A stretch of DNA of 64,000 nucleotides, taken from the NCBI RefSeq assembly GCF_008711175.1, contig NZ_VWNF01000041.1, positions 186,001-250,000 of the forward strand, in the 5' to 3' direction. A program made the position numbers and the translations under genes. Below are positions 8,685 through 17,625 of this stretch, piece after piece; within the stretch, counting starts at the first letter, position 1; the number at the start of each line of letters is the position of its first letter. The notes under the pieces are model-generated. The model was not told the origin of the DNA. It worked only from the letters and a program-made list of their open reading frames with translations, and did not search any database. Origin of the DNA: Nesterenkonia ebinurensis (GTDB lineage: Bacteria; Actinomycetota; Actinomycetes; Actinomycetales; Micrococcaceae).

Positions 8685-11642
8685 TCAGTCGGTGAATTGA
8701 CTGCTGCGGCGTGCCCGGTGATGCAGAATCAGCCCCAGCAGCACCAGCAGCAGAGCTCCACCCAGGACCGCGCCGATAGCAGCGCCGGTGCGGGCCAGGC
8801 CCCCTTCACTGCCCTCATCGAAGTCTTCGGGCTCCGTCGGCTCTTCCGTCGGTGTACCTGTCGGATCGTCCGTAGGTGCCTCGGCAGGGGGAGTGGTTTG
8901 GTCATCCGTAGGATCCTCACTCGGCCGGTCTGTCGGCTCGGCCTCAAGGGCGATATCAGCAATGATCGGGTCGTGATCTGAAGCTCGCCAGACCATGGAA
9001 CCCCATGTCTCAGTACCGTAGATGCCCTCGGTTCCGGAGGCCTCGTAGCGGCTGTACTCCAGGGCGATGGGTTCCCGGGCGTTGGTGTTCCAGATGACGG
9101 TCTGCTCCACGGTTTCCGCTGCAGAACCCGAGGCCAGGATGTGGTCCAGGGCGCCGAGCTCGCCGCCGAAGTGGTAACCGTCCTGTCCGAGGGAGAGGTT
9201 CTGGTAGTCGCCGAACTCAGCATCGTAGATAGCACGCATCGGGTCCTCATAGGCATGGGAGTTGAAGTCGCCCATGAGGTAGAAGTTCTCGATGCCGCGG
9301 TCGTCACGGATGGCCTCAGTGAAGGCCACCTGGGCCTCTGCCTGGGCAGTCCGGTCAGCGTTGAAGCAGGCCTGACCGTCGCCCTGGTCCTGGTTGGCGC
9401 CCTCTGCCCCGCTGCAGCTCTTGGACTTGAAATGGTTGACGATAGTGACGAACTGGTCCGTGTCGGTTCCGCCCACCGGCTGGAAGACCGCGGCCATGGG
9501 CTCGCGGGCGTTGGAATAGATATCGGCCAGGTCGTAGCCCTCCAGCGCGTCGGAGTCCAGGGCGGCCACCCCGTCCTCGAAGAGGATCAGGGAGTCCACC
9601 AGTTCCACGTTGGCAGGCTTGTAGACGAAGCCGTTGCGGATCACATCCTCATCCTCCGGGTGCTCGTCCACCGGCACGAAGTCCCAGGCCTCGTCGCCCT
9701 CAGCGGCGTTCAGCGCCTCGACCAGCACTTGGTGGGCGTAGTCGCGGTCCTCGCCGAAGTGTGAGGAGTTCTCGATCTCCTGGAGGGCTACGATATCGGC
9801 ATCCATCTCCACGATGGTGTTGACGATGCGTGCCTGCTGCACCTGGAAGTGCGCCTCGGTGTAGGCGCCGCGGACGTCACACCAGTCGGCGGTGGTGGGG
9901 TTGCCGTGCCGGTCCTCGTGATAGTCACAGCCGGGTTCGTCCTCACCGAGGTGCGGGAAGTAGTTCAGCACGTTGAACCCGGCCAGGCGGAGGTCACCGG
10001 CCCGCTCAGGAAGGACGGCTCCGCTGCGGGTGTCCTGGATCTCCACGGGCTCCGCCTCGGGGTTTCCGGGCAGGAAGCTGGTGGGCTCGAAGCGCCAGCC
10101 GTCGTAGCGGTACTCCAGTATCACGTGGTCGGTCCAGGTGAGGGCTGCTCCGATGCGCACGGTGTCGTTGCTCTGCAGGTAGGGCAGCGGCATATGCCGG
10201 TCGAAGGCGAAGGACGCCCAGCGGTTGCGTCCGCCGTGGCCCAGGGTGATCTCCCTGGCCTGGTTCTCCGCCAGGTGCGCATCGGCCTCTGCGCCTGGTG
10301 CCATGAGATGGGTTGCGGTGTAGTGCGGCTCGGTGCCGTCCACGATGCGCAGCACTCCGCCTACGCTGTCCGGCTCACCGTGCAGTAACCCGTAGTTGTC
10401 GCTGATGGCCCAGTCCCCGGCAGGCTCGATGAGCATGCCGATGAGGTGCTCCCGCTCCTCGGCGCTGAGGAAGCCCTCGTAGACATAGGGCACGGGCTCG
10501 GTGACACCATCTTCGGGTTCCGCCACCTCAATAACTGCCCCGTTGAGGATCTGCAGCTGGGCGGATTCCTGGGCGCCGGTCTCGTTCCAGGTGCCCACGG
10601 TGCCGGTGATCTCCACGTAGTCGCCGATCTCGACTCCAGCACCGTCCCAGCTGGTGCCCTGGTGGACGAAGATCGCGCAGGAGACCTGGTGGTCGGTGTA
10701 GTCCCCCTCACCGCAGGCTGCCTCTTCCTGGACGTAGAAGCCGTCGTGGGCGCGGGAATCGTTCTCGGCGTCGTCGTACTTGGCGGTGACGAAGCCCGCG
10801 ATCATCACGTCCTCACCCTCCAGCGGGCTTTCAAAGGAGTCGGTCCAGTTCTCTCCGCGGATCTCGGAGATGCGGACCTCTTCGCCGTCCTCCGGCGCCC
10901 CGGGGGCGTCAGGGTCGGTGGGGGTGGGGGTATAGGGCTCTCCGCTGGAGTTGACCGGTTCAAACTCCTCCGTCGGGGCGAAGTCGGTGCTGTTCTCGGC
11001 GGAGGGGCCCTCCCAGCTGGTGACCCGCTGCAGGGCGGCGTCCTCCACCTCGTTTCCTGCCGGAGCGGCAGCCTCGCCGGCCCAGGCGTATGCGCTGCCG
11101 TAGCCGATGAGGTCGACGATCTCCTCATAGTCGGTCACCTCAACGCTGCCCTCCGGCATGGTGATACGGTCGGTCTGCGGGGCCAGCAGCAGGGTGTAGT
11201 CGGAGGTGTGGAACCAGTCGTTGGTGGCGTCGAAGTCGGCGTAGTCCACTAGGGTGTACTCGCCGTCGGCGGCCTGGGCTCCCTCGAAGGCGATGAGGAA
11301 GTGACCGCCGGCTGGGACGGTTCCCTGCAGGTTCTGGTCGCCGTGGAAGCTGCCGGCGGCGTTGGTGTACTGCAGGGACCACTCTGCCAGGTCGATGTCC
11401 TCGGTGCCGTAATTGTAGAGCTCTACGTACCGTTCCAAGTAGGTGGAACCTGGTTCGCCGCCCTGGGTGTAGACCTCATTGATCAGCAGCGTCTCGGGGC
11501 CGTCATAGGGTTCCTCGGACTGGGTGTCAGCGGAGACGGGGGCGAGAGTAGCACCTAGCAGGGCCCCGGTCAGGCCGAGTCCGCCCAGGCCTTTGGTGAC
11601 GCGGGTGCGGAGTGAGCGCGTCGAGGTCGTGTGTGTACTCAT
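8685..11642 (-). CDS. Secreted, wall-anchored ExeM/NucH-type extracellular nuclease
   Basis: A 985-residue protein. It has a signal peptide (about 1-39), a lamin-tail domain (about 45-185, LLINEVYTQGG and ERYVELYN), an acidic and proline-rich linker, an OB-fold-like segment (about 245-370), and an endonuclease/exonuclease/phosphatase domain (about 545-895). The last carries LAGFNVLNYF, ADIVALQEIENSSH, MGDFNSHAYEDP and ASDHDPIIADI, the Mg-dependent DNase I-fold catalytic motifs. A Thr/Pro-rich stretch leads to LARTG, a hydrophobic span and an RARR tail: a sortase signal of the actinobacterial LAxTG type. It should degrade extracellular DNA at the cell surface, supplying nucleobases upstream of the neighbouring purine catabolic genes (inference). 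Confidence 0.9.
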   Translation of the reverse strand: MSTHTTSTRSLRTRVTKGLGGLGLTGALLGATLAPVSADTQSEEPYDGPETLLINEVYTQGGEPGSTYLERYVELYNYGTEDIDLAEWSLQYTNAAGSFHGDQNLQGTVPAGGHFLIAFEGAQAADGEYTLVDYADFDATNDWFHTSDYTLLLAPQTDRITMPEGSVEVTDYEEIVDLIGYGSAYAWAGEAAAPAGNEVEDAALQRVTSWEGPSAENSTDFAPTEEFEPVNSSGEPYTPTPTDPDAPGAPEDGEEVRISEIRGENWTDSFESPLEGEDVMIAGFVTAKYDDAENDSRAHDGFYVQEEAACGEGDYTDHQVSCAIFVHQGTSWDGAGVEIGDYVEITGTVGTWNETGAQESAQLQILNGAVIEVAEPEDGVTEPVPYVYEGFLSAEEREHLIGMLIEPAGDWAISDNYGLLHGEPDSVGGVLRIVDGTEPHYTATHLMAPGAEADAHLAENQAREITLGHGGRNRWASFAFDRHMPLPYLQSNDTVRIGAALTWTDHVILEYRYDGWRFEPTSFLPGNPEAEPVEIQDTRSGAVLPERAGDLRLAGFNVLNYFPHLGEDEPGCDYHEDRHGNPTTADWCDVRGAYTEAHFQVQQARIVNTIVEMDADIVALQEIENSSHFGEDRDYAHQVLVEALNAAEGDEAWDFVPVDEHPEDEDVIRNGFVYKPANVELVDSLILFEDGVAALDSDALEGYDLADIYSNAREPMAAVFQPVGGTDTDQFVTIVNHFKSKSCSGAEGANQDQGDGQACFNADRTAQAEAQVAFTEAIRDDRGIENFYLMGDFNSHAYEDPMRAIYDAEFGDYQNLSLGQDGYHFGGELGALDHILASGSAAETVEQTVIWNTNAREPIALEYSRYEASGTEGIYGTETWGSMVWRASDHDPIIADIALEAEPTDRPSEDPTDDQTTPPAEAPTDDPTGTPTEEPTEPEDFDEGSEGGLARTGAAIGAVLGGALLLVLLGLILHHRARRSSQFTD

Positions 11643-11898
11643 AGAAGCAGACGTTCCTCATCAAGAGACAGCGAGTGGACAAAGCTTCGGCGCCGACCGG
11701 GGAAGAGGCTGGGAAAACCGGAAGCGAATATCTGTCAGCCAACCAGGACGATGTTAAATTTTGGTGACAAGCGCACTAACTTCCCGTGCCCACGCCATGG
11801 CGCTACCTGCCAGCTGCCGCATCTTCCCGGGAAAGAACCACGCTTCAATGTCGGTGACCTGCTGGTTTCTGCGGGCAAACATTACGTGGCACAGAGTC
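11643..11898. other. Intergenic region between nuclease start and uraD end
   Basis: This 256-bp gap holds the putative promoter of the nuclease gene (minus strand, near 11643-11760) and the 3' flank of uraD. No conserved coding pattern, RNA gene or convincing hairpin was seen. Confidence 0.4.
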
Positions 11899-12399
11899 TC
11901 AGGAAGTGACTGCGTCCGCCAAGCGGAGAAGGGCAATCTCAGCGAGCTGCTCGCGGCGGATACGCGCCTCGGCGTCGGCGTCGTTCTCCAACCGCCCACG
12001 CAATTGGGCGAGCATCTCCTGGTGGGACCGGCCCCTGGCTCGGATCAGGAAAATCCGGTCGAAGCGCTCCTCGTACTCCTTATTGGCCGCCAGCCACTCC
12101 TGCTGGGCACGCTCATCCTCGCTGAGGCTGCCCTGCTCAGCACGCGAGGCGCGAGCCTCGACCGACTCACCGGCAGCCTTCTCGCCAATCCGCGGGTGAT
12201 GCGCCAGAGCGGCGTCGACCTCCTGGTCGGTCCATCCCTCGGCCAAGGCCGCGGCAGTCTCCAGCAGCTGCTCCAAAGAGCTGTACGGGCGGCGGGCCAG
12301 AATCCCTGCACGCCAGGAGGCGATCGGCGCGCAGGTGGCCAGGATCTCCCCGACCGCTTCAGCCGATGCAACGTTGAATTCCTCCACACTCAGGCTCAC
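11899..12399 (-). CDS. uraD: 2-oxo-4-hydroxy-4-carboxy-5-ureidoimidazoline (OHCU) decarboxylase
   Basis: A 166-residue all-helical protein with the family's catalytic signature AHHPRIGEKA (His plus neighbouring Pro-Arg-Ile-Gly), followed by EQGSLSEDERAQQEWLAANKEYEERF in pieces, and FLIRARGRSHQEML, the second signature. It converts OHCU, the product of HIU hydrolase, to S-allantoin in uric acid degradation. The GTG start overlaps the amidase stop (GTGA), making it the third gene of a formamidase-amidase-uraD operon. Uricase, HIU hydrolase and allantoinase genes are not in this window. Confidence 0.92.
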   Translation of the reverse strand: MSLSVEEFNVASAEAVGEILATCAPIASWRAGILARRPYSSLEQLLETAAALAEGWTDQEVDAALAHHPRIGEKAAGESVEARASRAEQGSLSEDERAQQEWLAANKEYEERFDRIFLIRARGRSHQEMLAQLRGRLENDADAEARIRREQLAEIALLRLADAVTS

Positions 12400-13709
12400 T
12401 GCTCACCTGCCAACCGTGCAGCGTAGCGGATCAGCGCTTTGTCACTGCCGGCAGGGCCAATCAGGCTCACTCCGCCGGGCAGGCCGGCGGCAGTGGTGAT
12501 GGGCACATTCACCGCAGGCAGCCCGGAGAGCCCAGCCACGCAGGTCAGCAGCAGATTACGACGCCGCACCTGGGTTGACCGCTCCGAGCCCGCCTCTGCT
12601 TCCTCCACGGTAGGCGCCGCTGAGGCAGCCGAAGGCAGGGCCAGCACTCCGTCAGCCACCCAGGAGCGGATGGTCTCCCGTGCGGTACCCAGCAACTCAC
12701 GCCCGGCCGCAGCCTGCTCCGCAGTCACCTCTGCGGCCTTGGCATAGCGGGCTGCGACCTCGGGGGTCATCGCCTCCCAGTGCCGGCTGATCCAGTCCCC
12801 GTTATTGGCCCAAGCCTCGAAAACCTGCACCTTCTGGAAAGCCTCGTCCAACCAGTACTCCAGGATCTGCGGCTCCGGGCCCAGCAGCTTCTCCGCCGTC
12901 TCCCCGTTCAGCTGCTCCAGCCGGGCTACCAGTCCGCCCAGTGCCTCAGCCAGCTCAGAGTCAGCCAGCTCAGCGAGGCTCGGGGCGATCCGCAGCCTGT
13001 CCAGCTGCTTATCAGCCTCCCATGCCAGCGGGCCTTTGGGGACGGTGGGGATGGATCCGGTGGTACCCATTCCGCCCAACGCGGAGGGGGCCGAGGGCAC
13101 AATCTTCTTGGGCCGGGGGACCAGCACCTCGGCCACCTCGGCCAGCAGCTCAGGGGTCCGGGTCAGCCAGCCCACGGTATCGAAGCTCTGAGCCAGCGGG
13201 TGCACCCCGGCAATCGGCACCAGGCCGTGGGTGGGGCGGATGCCCCAGAGCCCCTGGTAGGCGGCGGGCACCCGGATAGACCCCCCGGTGTCGGTGCCCA
13301 GTCCGATGCTCACCTCACCCAGTGCCACTGCTGCCGCTGAGCCGTTGGAGGATCCGCCGGGAATGCGCCCCGGGGCCGCTGGGTTGGGCGGTGTGCCGTA
13401 ATGTCCGTTGGTCCCGGCCAGGGAGAGCGCGAACTCATCGGTCTGGGAGATACCGGTGATCTCTGCCCCGGCATCCAGCAGGGCCTGCACCGCAGGTGCG
13501 TTGGCCGGCTCGGAGCGCGCCTGGGCCAAGAAGGCGGGGTTGCCCGCCCCGATGGGCTCACCAGCCACTGCGAAGAGGTCCTTGACCGCCACCGTCTCCC
13601 CGCTCAGCGGGCCGGTCCTGGCGACAGGGACCAGTGGCGACCCCTTGGTGCGCCATACGGAGCGGTCGTAGGTGTCGGTGTCTGTTTCCGAGGCAGCTGG
13701 TGTACTCAT
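12396..13709 (-). CDS. Amidase-signature family hydrolase
   Basis: A 437-residue amidase. The Ser-cisSer-Lys triad is seen as VAVKDLFAV (Lys), the GGSSNGSAAAVALG glycine/serine-rich loop (cis-Ser) and TDTGGSIRVPA (nucleophile Ser). Length fits single-domain AtzF/AtzE/GatA-like amidases; the C-terminal domain of full allophanate hydrolases is absent. It starts with an ATG overlapping the formamidase stop (ATGA) and overlaps uraD. Context suggests ureide, oxamate-type or hydantoin-derived amide nitrogen release, but the substrate cannot be read from sequence. Confidence 0.88.
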   Translation of the reverse strand: MSTPAASETDTDTYDRSVWRTKGSPLVPVARTGPLSGETVAVKDLFAVAGEPIGAGNPAFLAQARSEPANAPAVQALLDAGAEITGISQTDEFALSLAGTNGHYGTPPNPAAPGRIPGGSSNGSAAAVALGEVSIGLGTDTGGSIRVPAAYQGLWGIRPTHGLVPIAGVHPLAQSFDTVGWLTRTPELLAEVAEVLVPRPKKIVPSAPSALGGMGTTGSIPTVPKGPLAWEADKQLDRLRIAPSLAELADSELAEALGGLVARLEQLNGETAEKLLGPEPQILEYWLDEAFQKVQVFEAWANNGDWISRHWEAMTPEVAARYAKAAEVTAEQAAAGRELLGTARETIRSWVADGVLALPSAASAAPTVEEAEAGSERSTQVRRRNLLLTCVAGLSGLPAVNVPITTAAGLPGGVSLIGPAGSDKALIRYAARLAGEQ

Positions 13710-14794
13710 ATCTGGCTCCTGACGTCGACATCTCGGAAATCGGCTTTGCGCACAGCTGCATGGACACCCTTGACGATGTCCACCACCTGGGAGATGTGGA
13801 AGTCGGTGGCTGCCGAGAGGTAGGCATAGGCATGCTCGGCGTCCAGGCCCCAGCGGGCCTGCAGCAGGGCGAGGCAAGAGCGCACACAGTTCTGCACAGC
13901 CAGGTCCAGGTCCTCGTCCAGCCCGGTGGGGATGAGGAACTCCTCCGTCTCGGCGATCGGTCCCGCCTGTTCGCCGAACTGCCGGACCGCCTCCTCCCGG
14001 GCCACCACCTCGAACTGCACGGTCCCGCGCAGACTGGCCTCCATCGCGGTCAGCGCCACCTCCCCGTCCCCCTGGGCGAAGTGCGGGTCACCCAGAAACG
14101 CCAAAGCACCTGGTACCTGCACCGGCAGATACAGCGAGGACCCCTCAGTGAGCATCCGGATGTCGATGTTCCCGCCGTGGGCACCCGGGGGCACCGAGTG
14201 GGGGCGGGCGTCGTCGTCGACTGCCACCCCAATGGTGCCGAAGAACGGTTCGAGCGGGAATCTGATGCTGCGTAACGCTCCTGCGGCCGGGGCGATGGTG
14301 CCCTGCTCAGCGTCCACTCCGGCGAAGACCGAGACATTGCGCTCCCCTCGGGGGAACTCGGGCAGGGCACCCTTGCCGTGTCGGTTGGAGATCACCCCGT
14401 ATGGCACTCGGCGCTCCAGCTTCACAATGGTGACTTTGAGCAGGTCCCCGGGCTGTGCCCCCTCCACATAGATGGGTCCGGTGTTGACATGCGGGCCGTC
14501 GGTGCGCGGATCGCGCGGATGGTCGCTTGCGGCCAGTGCGGCGGCATCGGTGAGCACCTGCTCGGCCTCCACGCCGTAGGAGCCGAAATAGGCTACCGGG
14601 TCCCTGCCCTGGTCCTCCAGGATGCCTTCGTGGGAGATGGTGTCCACCGTGACGGTCTCGCCGGGGCTGATCCGCAGCACCGGGGCGTCATTGCGGGCGG
14701 GCAGCCGTCCCCAGAACACGGTGTCCAGCTCAGCGGGGAGATAGTGCGGGACATTCTCGGGAAGGTGTTCGCCGGGCTGCAGGATTCGAGTCAC
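13706..14794 (-). CDS. Acetamidase/formamidase family protein
   Basis: A 362-residue FmdA/AmdA family hydrolase that releases ammonia from short-chain amides. Family features are the N-terminal metal-binding region (SPGETVTVDTISHEG), VNTGPIYVEGAQPGDLLKV, the HGGNIDIRML segment and ALAFLGDPHFAQGDGE. The start codon is a GTG at 14794, 9 bp after metX, so it may be read through from the riboswitch-controlled met operon. It is coupled to the amidase by a 4-bp overlap. Confidence 0.9.
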   Translation of the reverse strand: MTRILQPGEHLPENVPHYLPAELDTVFWGRLPARNDAPVLRISPGETVTVDTISHEGILEDQGRDPVAYFGSYGVEAEQVLTDAAALAASDHPRDPRTDGPHVNTGPIYVEGAQPGDLLKVTIVKLERRVPYGVISNRHGKGALPEFPRGERNVSVFAGVDAEQGTIAPAAGALRSIRFPLEPFFGTIGVAVDDDARPHSVPPGAHGGNIDIRMLTEGSSLYLPVQVPGALAFLGDPHFAQGDGEVALTAMEASLRGTVQFEVVAREEAVRQFGEQAGPIAETEEFLIPTGLDEDLDLAVQNCVRSCLALLQARWGLDAEHAYAYLSAATDFHISQVVDIVKGVHAAVRKADFRDVDVRSQI

Positions 14795-14803
14795 CCTGCC
14801 ACC

Positions 14804-15958
14804 CTATAGGCCGAGCGTTACACGAATTTCACGTCCCAGCTGCTCAGCAGAGGTGAGAAAACCGTCATGGCCGATGTGTGAGGTGATCAGGTGCACCTGG
14901 TGCTCTCCGGGGATGAGGTCGGCGATCTGCTGGGACTGTTCGGGGAAGTAGAGCCGGTCGGTGTCCACTGCGGCCAAGAACGGAGTGGCGCTGACCTGCC
15001 CCAGGGCGGCTTCCACTCCCCCGCGGTGGCGGCCCACATCGTGGCTGATCAGCGCTTCGCCCAGGGTGATGTAGGCATTCGGGTCGAACCGCTGGGTGAG
15101 CTTGGCGGCCTGGTGGTCCAGATAGGACTCCACCTGGTACCTGCCAGTACGACGCCGTCCGCCGGCCAGCTGGGTGCCCGCGAACGGGTTCTCTGCCCCT
15201 TGGGGGGAGCGGCCGAAGCGCAGGCCCAGCTCGGCCTCGGTACGGTAGGTGATATGCGCGATCCGGCGGGCCAGGCCCAGCCCGGCCTGCGGCTTGTCTC
15301 CGGCGTAGTAGTCCCCGCCGTTGAAGTGCGGGTCATTGCGGATGGCCAATACCTGGGCCTGGCCGAAAGCGATCTGCTCGGCGGTGGAGGCCGCCCCGCA
15401 GGCGAAGACCCCGAAGCTGCGCACGAACTCCGGGTAGGTCACCGCCCACTCCAGGGCACGGGCCCCGCCCATGGAGCCACCGACCACAGAGTGCAGTCGG
15501 GTGACCCCCAGATGGTCCAGCAGCCGTTTCTCCAGGTGTACTGAGTCGCGGATGGTCACGAACGGGAACCGTGAGCCCCACGGGGTGCCGTCGGGGTCGG
15601 CCGAGCCTGGTCCGGTGGAGCCGTAGCAGCCGCCCACCATGGCCGGGGCGATCACAAACCAGCGGGAGGTGTCGATGGGCCGGCCCTCTCCCAATAAGCC
15701 TTCCCACCAGCCAGCTGACGGGTCAGCGGGACTAGAGGCCACATGGGAGTCCCCGGTCAAGGCGTGGGCCACCAGCACGGCGTTGTCGCCTGCGGCGTTC
15801 AGCTCACCCCAGGTCTCGTAGGCCAGTGTGATGGCAGGCAACTGGCCGCCGGTCTCAAAGGTGAAGGCACCGGCGTCGTATGTTTTCAGGGCACCGGCAG
15901 GGCGGGTGCCATAGTCGTTCTCAACTGCACCCACCTTCTCCTCCGGCACCAGGGACAT
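14804..15958 (-). CDS. metX: Homoserine O-acetyltransferase
   Basis: A 384-residue alpha/beta-hydrolase-fold acyltransferase transferring acetyl from acetyl-CoA to homoserine. Visible are AYETWGELN, LVAHALTGDSHVA, the nucleophile elbow VVGGSMGGARALEW and the C-terminal catalytic His in SHIGHDGFL. It lies 8 bp downstream of metY and should be on the same SAM-IV-riboswitch-controlled transcript. Together they make homocysteine by direct sulfhydrylation. Confidence 0.96.
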   Translation of the reverse strand: MSLVPEEKVGAVENDYGTRPAGALKTYDAGAFTFETGGQLPAITLAYETWGELNAAGDNAVLVAHALTGDSHVASSPADPSAGWWEGLLGEGRPIDTSRWFVIAPAMVGGCYGSTGPGSADPDGTPWGSRFPFVTIRDSVHLEKRLLDHLGVTRLHSVVGGSMGGARALEWAVTYPEFVRSFGVFACGAASTAEQIAFGQAQVLAIRNDPHFNGGDYYAGDKPQAGLGLARRIAHITYRTEAELGLRFGRSPQGAENPFAGTQLAGGRRRTGRYQVESYLDHQAAKLTQRFDPNAYITLGEALISHDVGRHRGGVEAALGQVSATPFLAAVDTDRLYFPEQSQQIADLIPGEHQVHLITSHIGHDGFLTSAEQLGREIRVTLGL

Positions 15959-15966
15959 CAGCCGAC

Positions 15967-17307
15967 TCAGTCCTCGGCCTTGGCCAGCGCTTGGTCGAGG
16001 TCAGCGATGATGTCATCGATATGCTCCAGACCCACCGAGAGGCGCACCAGTCCGGGTTTGACTCCGGCTGCGCGCTGGTCCTCCGGAGACAGCTGGCGGT
16101 GGGTGGTGGAGGCCGGGTGGATGGCCAGCGAGCGCACATCGCCCACATTGGCCACCAGGGAGTGCAGTTTAAGGGTGTCCACCAGCTCCTGGCCCTTGGC
16201 CACGGCCTTCTCCGGGTCACGCTCATGCAGCTCGAAACTCAGCACAGCACCGACCCCCTTCGGCAGGTATGTCTGGCCGCGCTCATAACAGGGGCTGGAC
16301 TCCAGCCCGGAGTAGAAGACCCGGCGGACTGCGCGGTGGCTCTCCAGATATTCGGCGACCTTCTGCGCATTCTGGACGTGGCGTTCCACACGCAGGCTGA
16401 GCGTCTCCAACCCCAGGTTGATCTCAAAGGCGTTGTGCGGGGAGAGGGCGGGCCCGATATCGCGCAGCAGCTGCACCCGGGCCTTGAGGATGTAGGAGAG
16501 ATTGACCCCGAAGATGCCCTCAGGTCCCAGGTCACGGCCGAAGACCAGCCCATGGTAGCTCTCATCGGGCTGGTTGAAACCTGGGAACCTCTCTGGGTGC
16601 TGGGCGTAGTCGAACTTTCCAGAGTCCACTACGACGCCGGCAATAGCAGTGCCGTGCCCGCCCAAGAACTTGGTGGCCGAGTGCACCACCACATCGGCGC
16701 CGAAGTCGAATGGCCGCAGCAGGTAGGGGGTGGGCAGGGTGTTGTCGACGATCAGCGGGGCGCCGTATTCGTGGGCGATGGTCGCGACTGACTCGATGTC
16801 TAATACGTCAGTGCGTGGATTGGCTACGGTCTCGGCGAAGAAGGCCACCGTGTTGTCCCGAATCTCTGCACGCCAGGACTCCGGGTCGTCAGGGTCCTCC
16901 ACAAAACTGATCTCCACCCCGAACTTGGGCAGGGTGTGCTTGAACAGATTCTGAGTGCCGCCGTAGAGGGAGGGCGAGGCCACTACGTGGCTGCCGGCTT
17001 CGGCGATGTTCAGCAGGGCTAGGGTGGTGGCGGCCTGTCCGGATCCCACTGCCAACGCACCAACTCCGCCCTCAAGGGCCGCGATCTTGTCCTCCACTGC
17101 CTGCACCGTGGGGTTGCCAATCCGGGAGTAGATGGGGGCGATCTCTTCCAGCCCGAAGCGTTTGGCCGCAGCCTGGGTATCGGGGAACACGAAGCTGGTG
17201 GTCTGCTGGATAGGCAGTGCTCGGGCTCCTGACCCTGGGTCAGGCTGGACTCCGGCATGGATCTGCAGGGTCTCAAATTTAGGCTGGGTGCTGTTCTGCT
17301 CGCTCAT
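15967..17307 (-). CDS. metY: O-acetylhomoserine sulfhydrylase / aminocarboxypropyltransferase
   Basis: A 446-residue Cys/Met-metabolism PLP enzyme that condenses O-acetylhomoserine with sulfide to homocysteine. The PLP lysine lies in HSATKFLGGHGTAI. Other family blocks are YSRIGNPTVQAVEDKIAALEGG, PLIVDNTLPTPYLLRPF and RLSVGLEHIDDIIADL. It is the first gene of the metY-metX unit, with the SAM-IV aptamer about 80 bp upstream of its ATG. Confidence 0.96.
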   Translation of the reverse strand: MSEQNSTQPKFETLQIHAGVQPDPGSGARALPIQQTTSFVFPDTQAAAKRFGLEEIAPIYSRIGNPTVQAVEDKIAALEGGVGALAVGSGQAATTLALLNIAEAGSHVVASPSLYGGTQNLFKHTLPKFGVEISFVEDPDDPESWRAEIRDNTVAFFAETVANPRTDVLDIESVATIAHEYGAPLIVDNTLPTPYLLRPFDFGADVVVHSATKFLGGHGTAIAGVVVDSGKFDYAQHPERFPGFNQPDESYHGLVFGRDLGPEGIFGVNLSYILKARVQLLRDIGPALSPHNAFEINLGLETLSLRVERHVQNAQKVAEYLESHRAVRRVFYSGLESSPCYERGQTYLPKGVGAVLSFELHERDPEKAVAKGQELVDTLKLHSLVANVGDVRSLAIHPASTTHRQLSPEDQRAAGVKPGLVRLSVGLEHIDDIIADLDQALAKAED

Positions 17308-17387
17308 GATGGTGCTCCAGTGGTCTCTAAGACCTGCACTGGCAGCCAGTGAGGTCCGCGCTTGCCGTCACGGGGCGTTCCGTGCGG

Positions 17388-17497
17388 CCAGGTCGTCACC
17401 CGGGGCACCCCACCGCGGATCGGGAGAATCTCAACGATTCACCCTGGAGGGTTGCCGGCCAGCAAACCGGGGTTTGGCACTGGCACTCTTGACCTAA
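17388..17497 (-). promoter_or_regulatory. SAM-IV riboswitch upstream of metY
   Basis: Read on the minus strand, the leader contains GGTCAAGAGTGCCAG, then CCCCGGTTTGCTGGCCGGCAA with CCCTCC, then GCGGTGGGGTGCCCCGGGTG followed by ACGACC. This order and these conserved blocks match the SAM-IV aptamer known from Actinobacteria; GGTC at the 5' end pairs with GACC at the 3' end to form P1. It precedes metY, a classical SAM-regulated gene, so SAM should lower expression. The other 200 bp of the 17308-17625 gap hold the divergent ldh promoter region. Confidence 0.88.
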
Positions 17498-17625
17498 TCC
17501 ACAAGTTTGCTGAAAGTGCGGTGCGTGTGCAAGTCGCCGCGCAATATTCTGCAATCTGGAACATTGCCGTTGTGATCTGTTTCCGGTGCTGGTACTGGAC
17601 CCAGCTGCTGTGCAAGGCTTGGACT

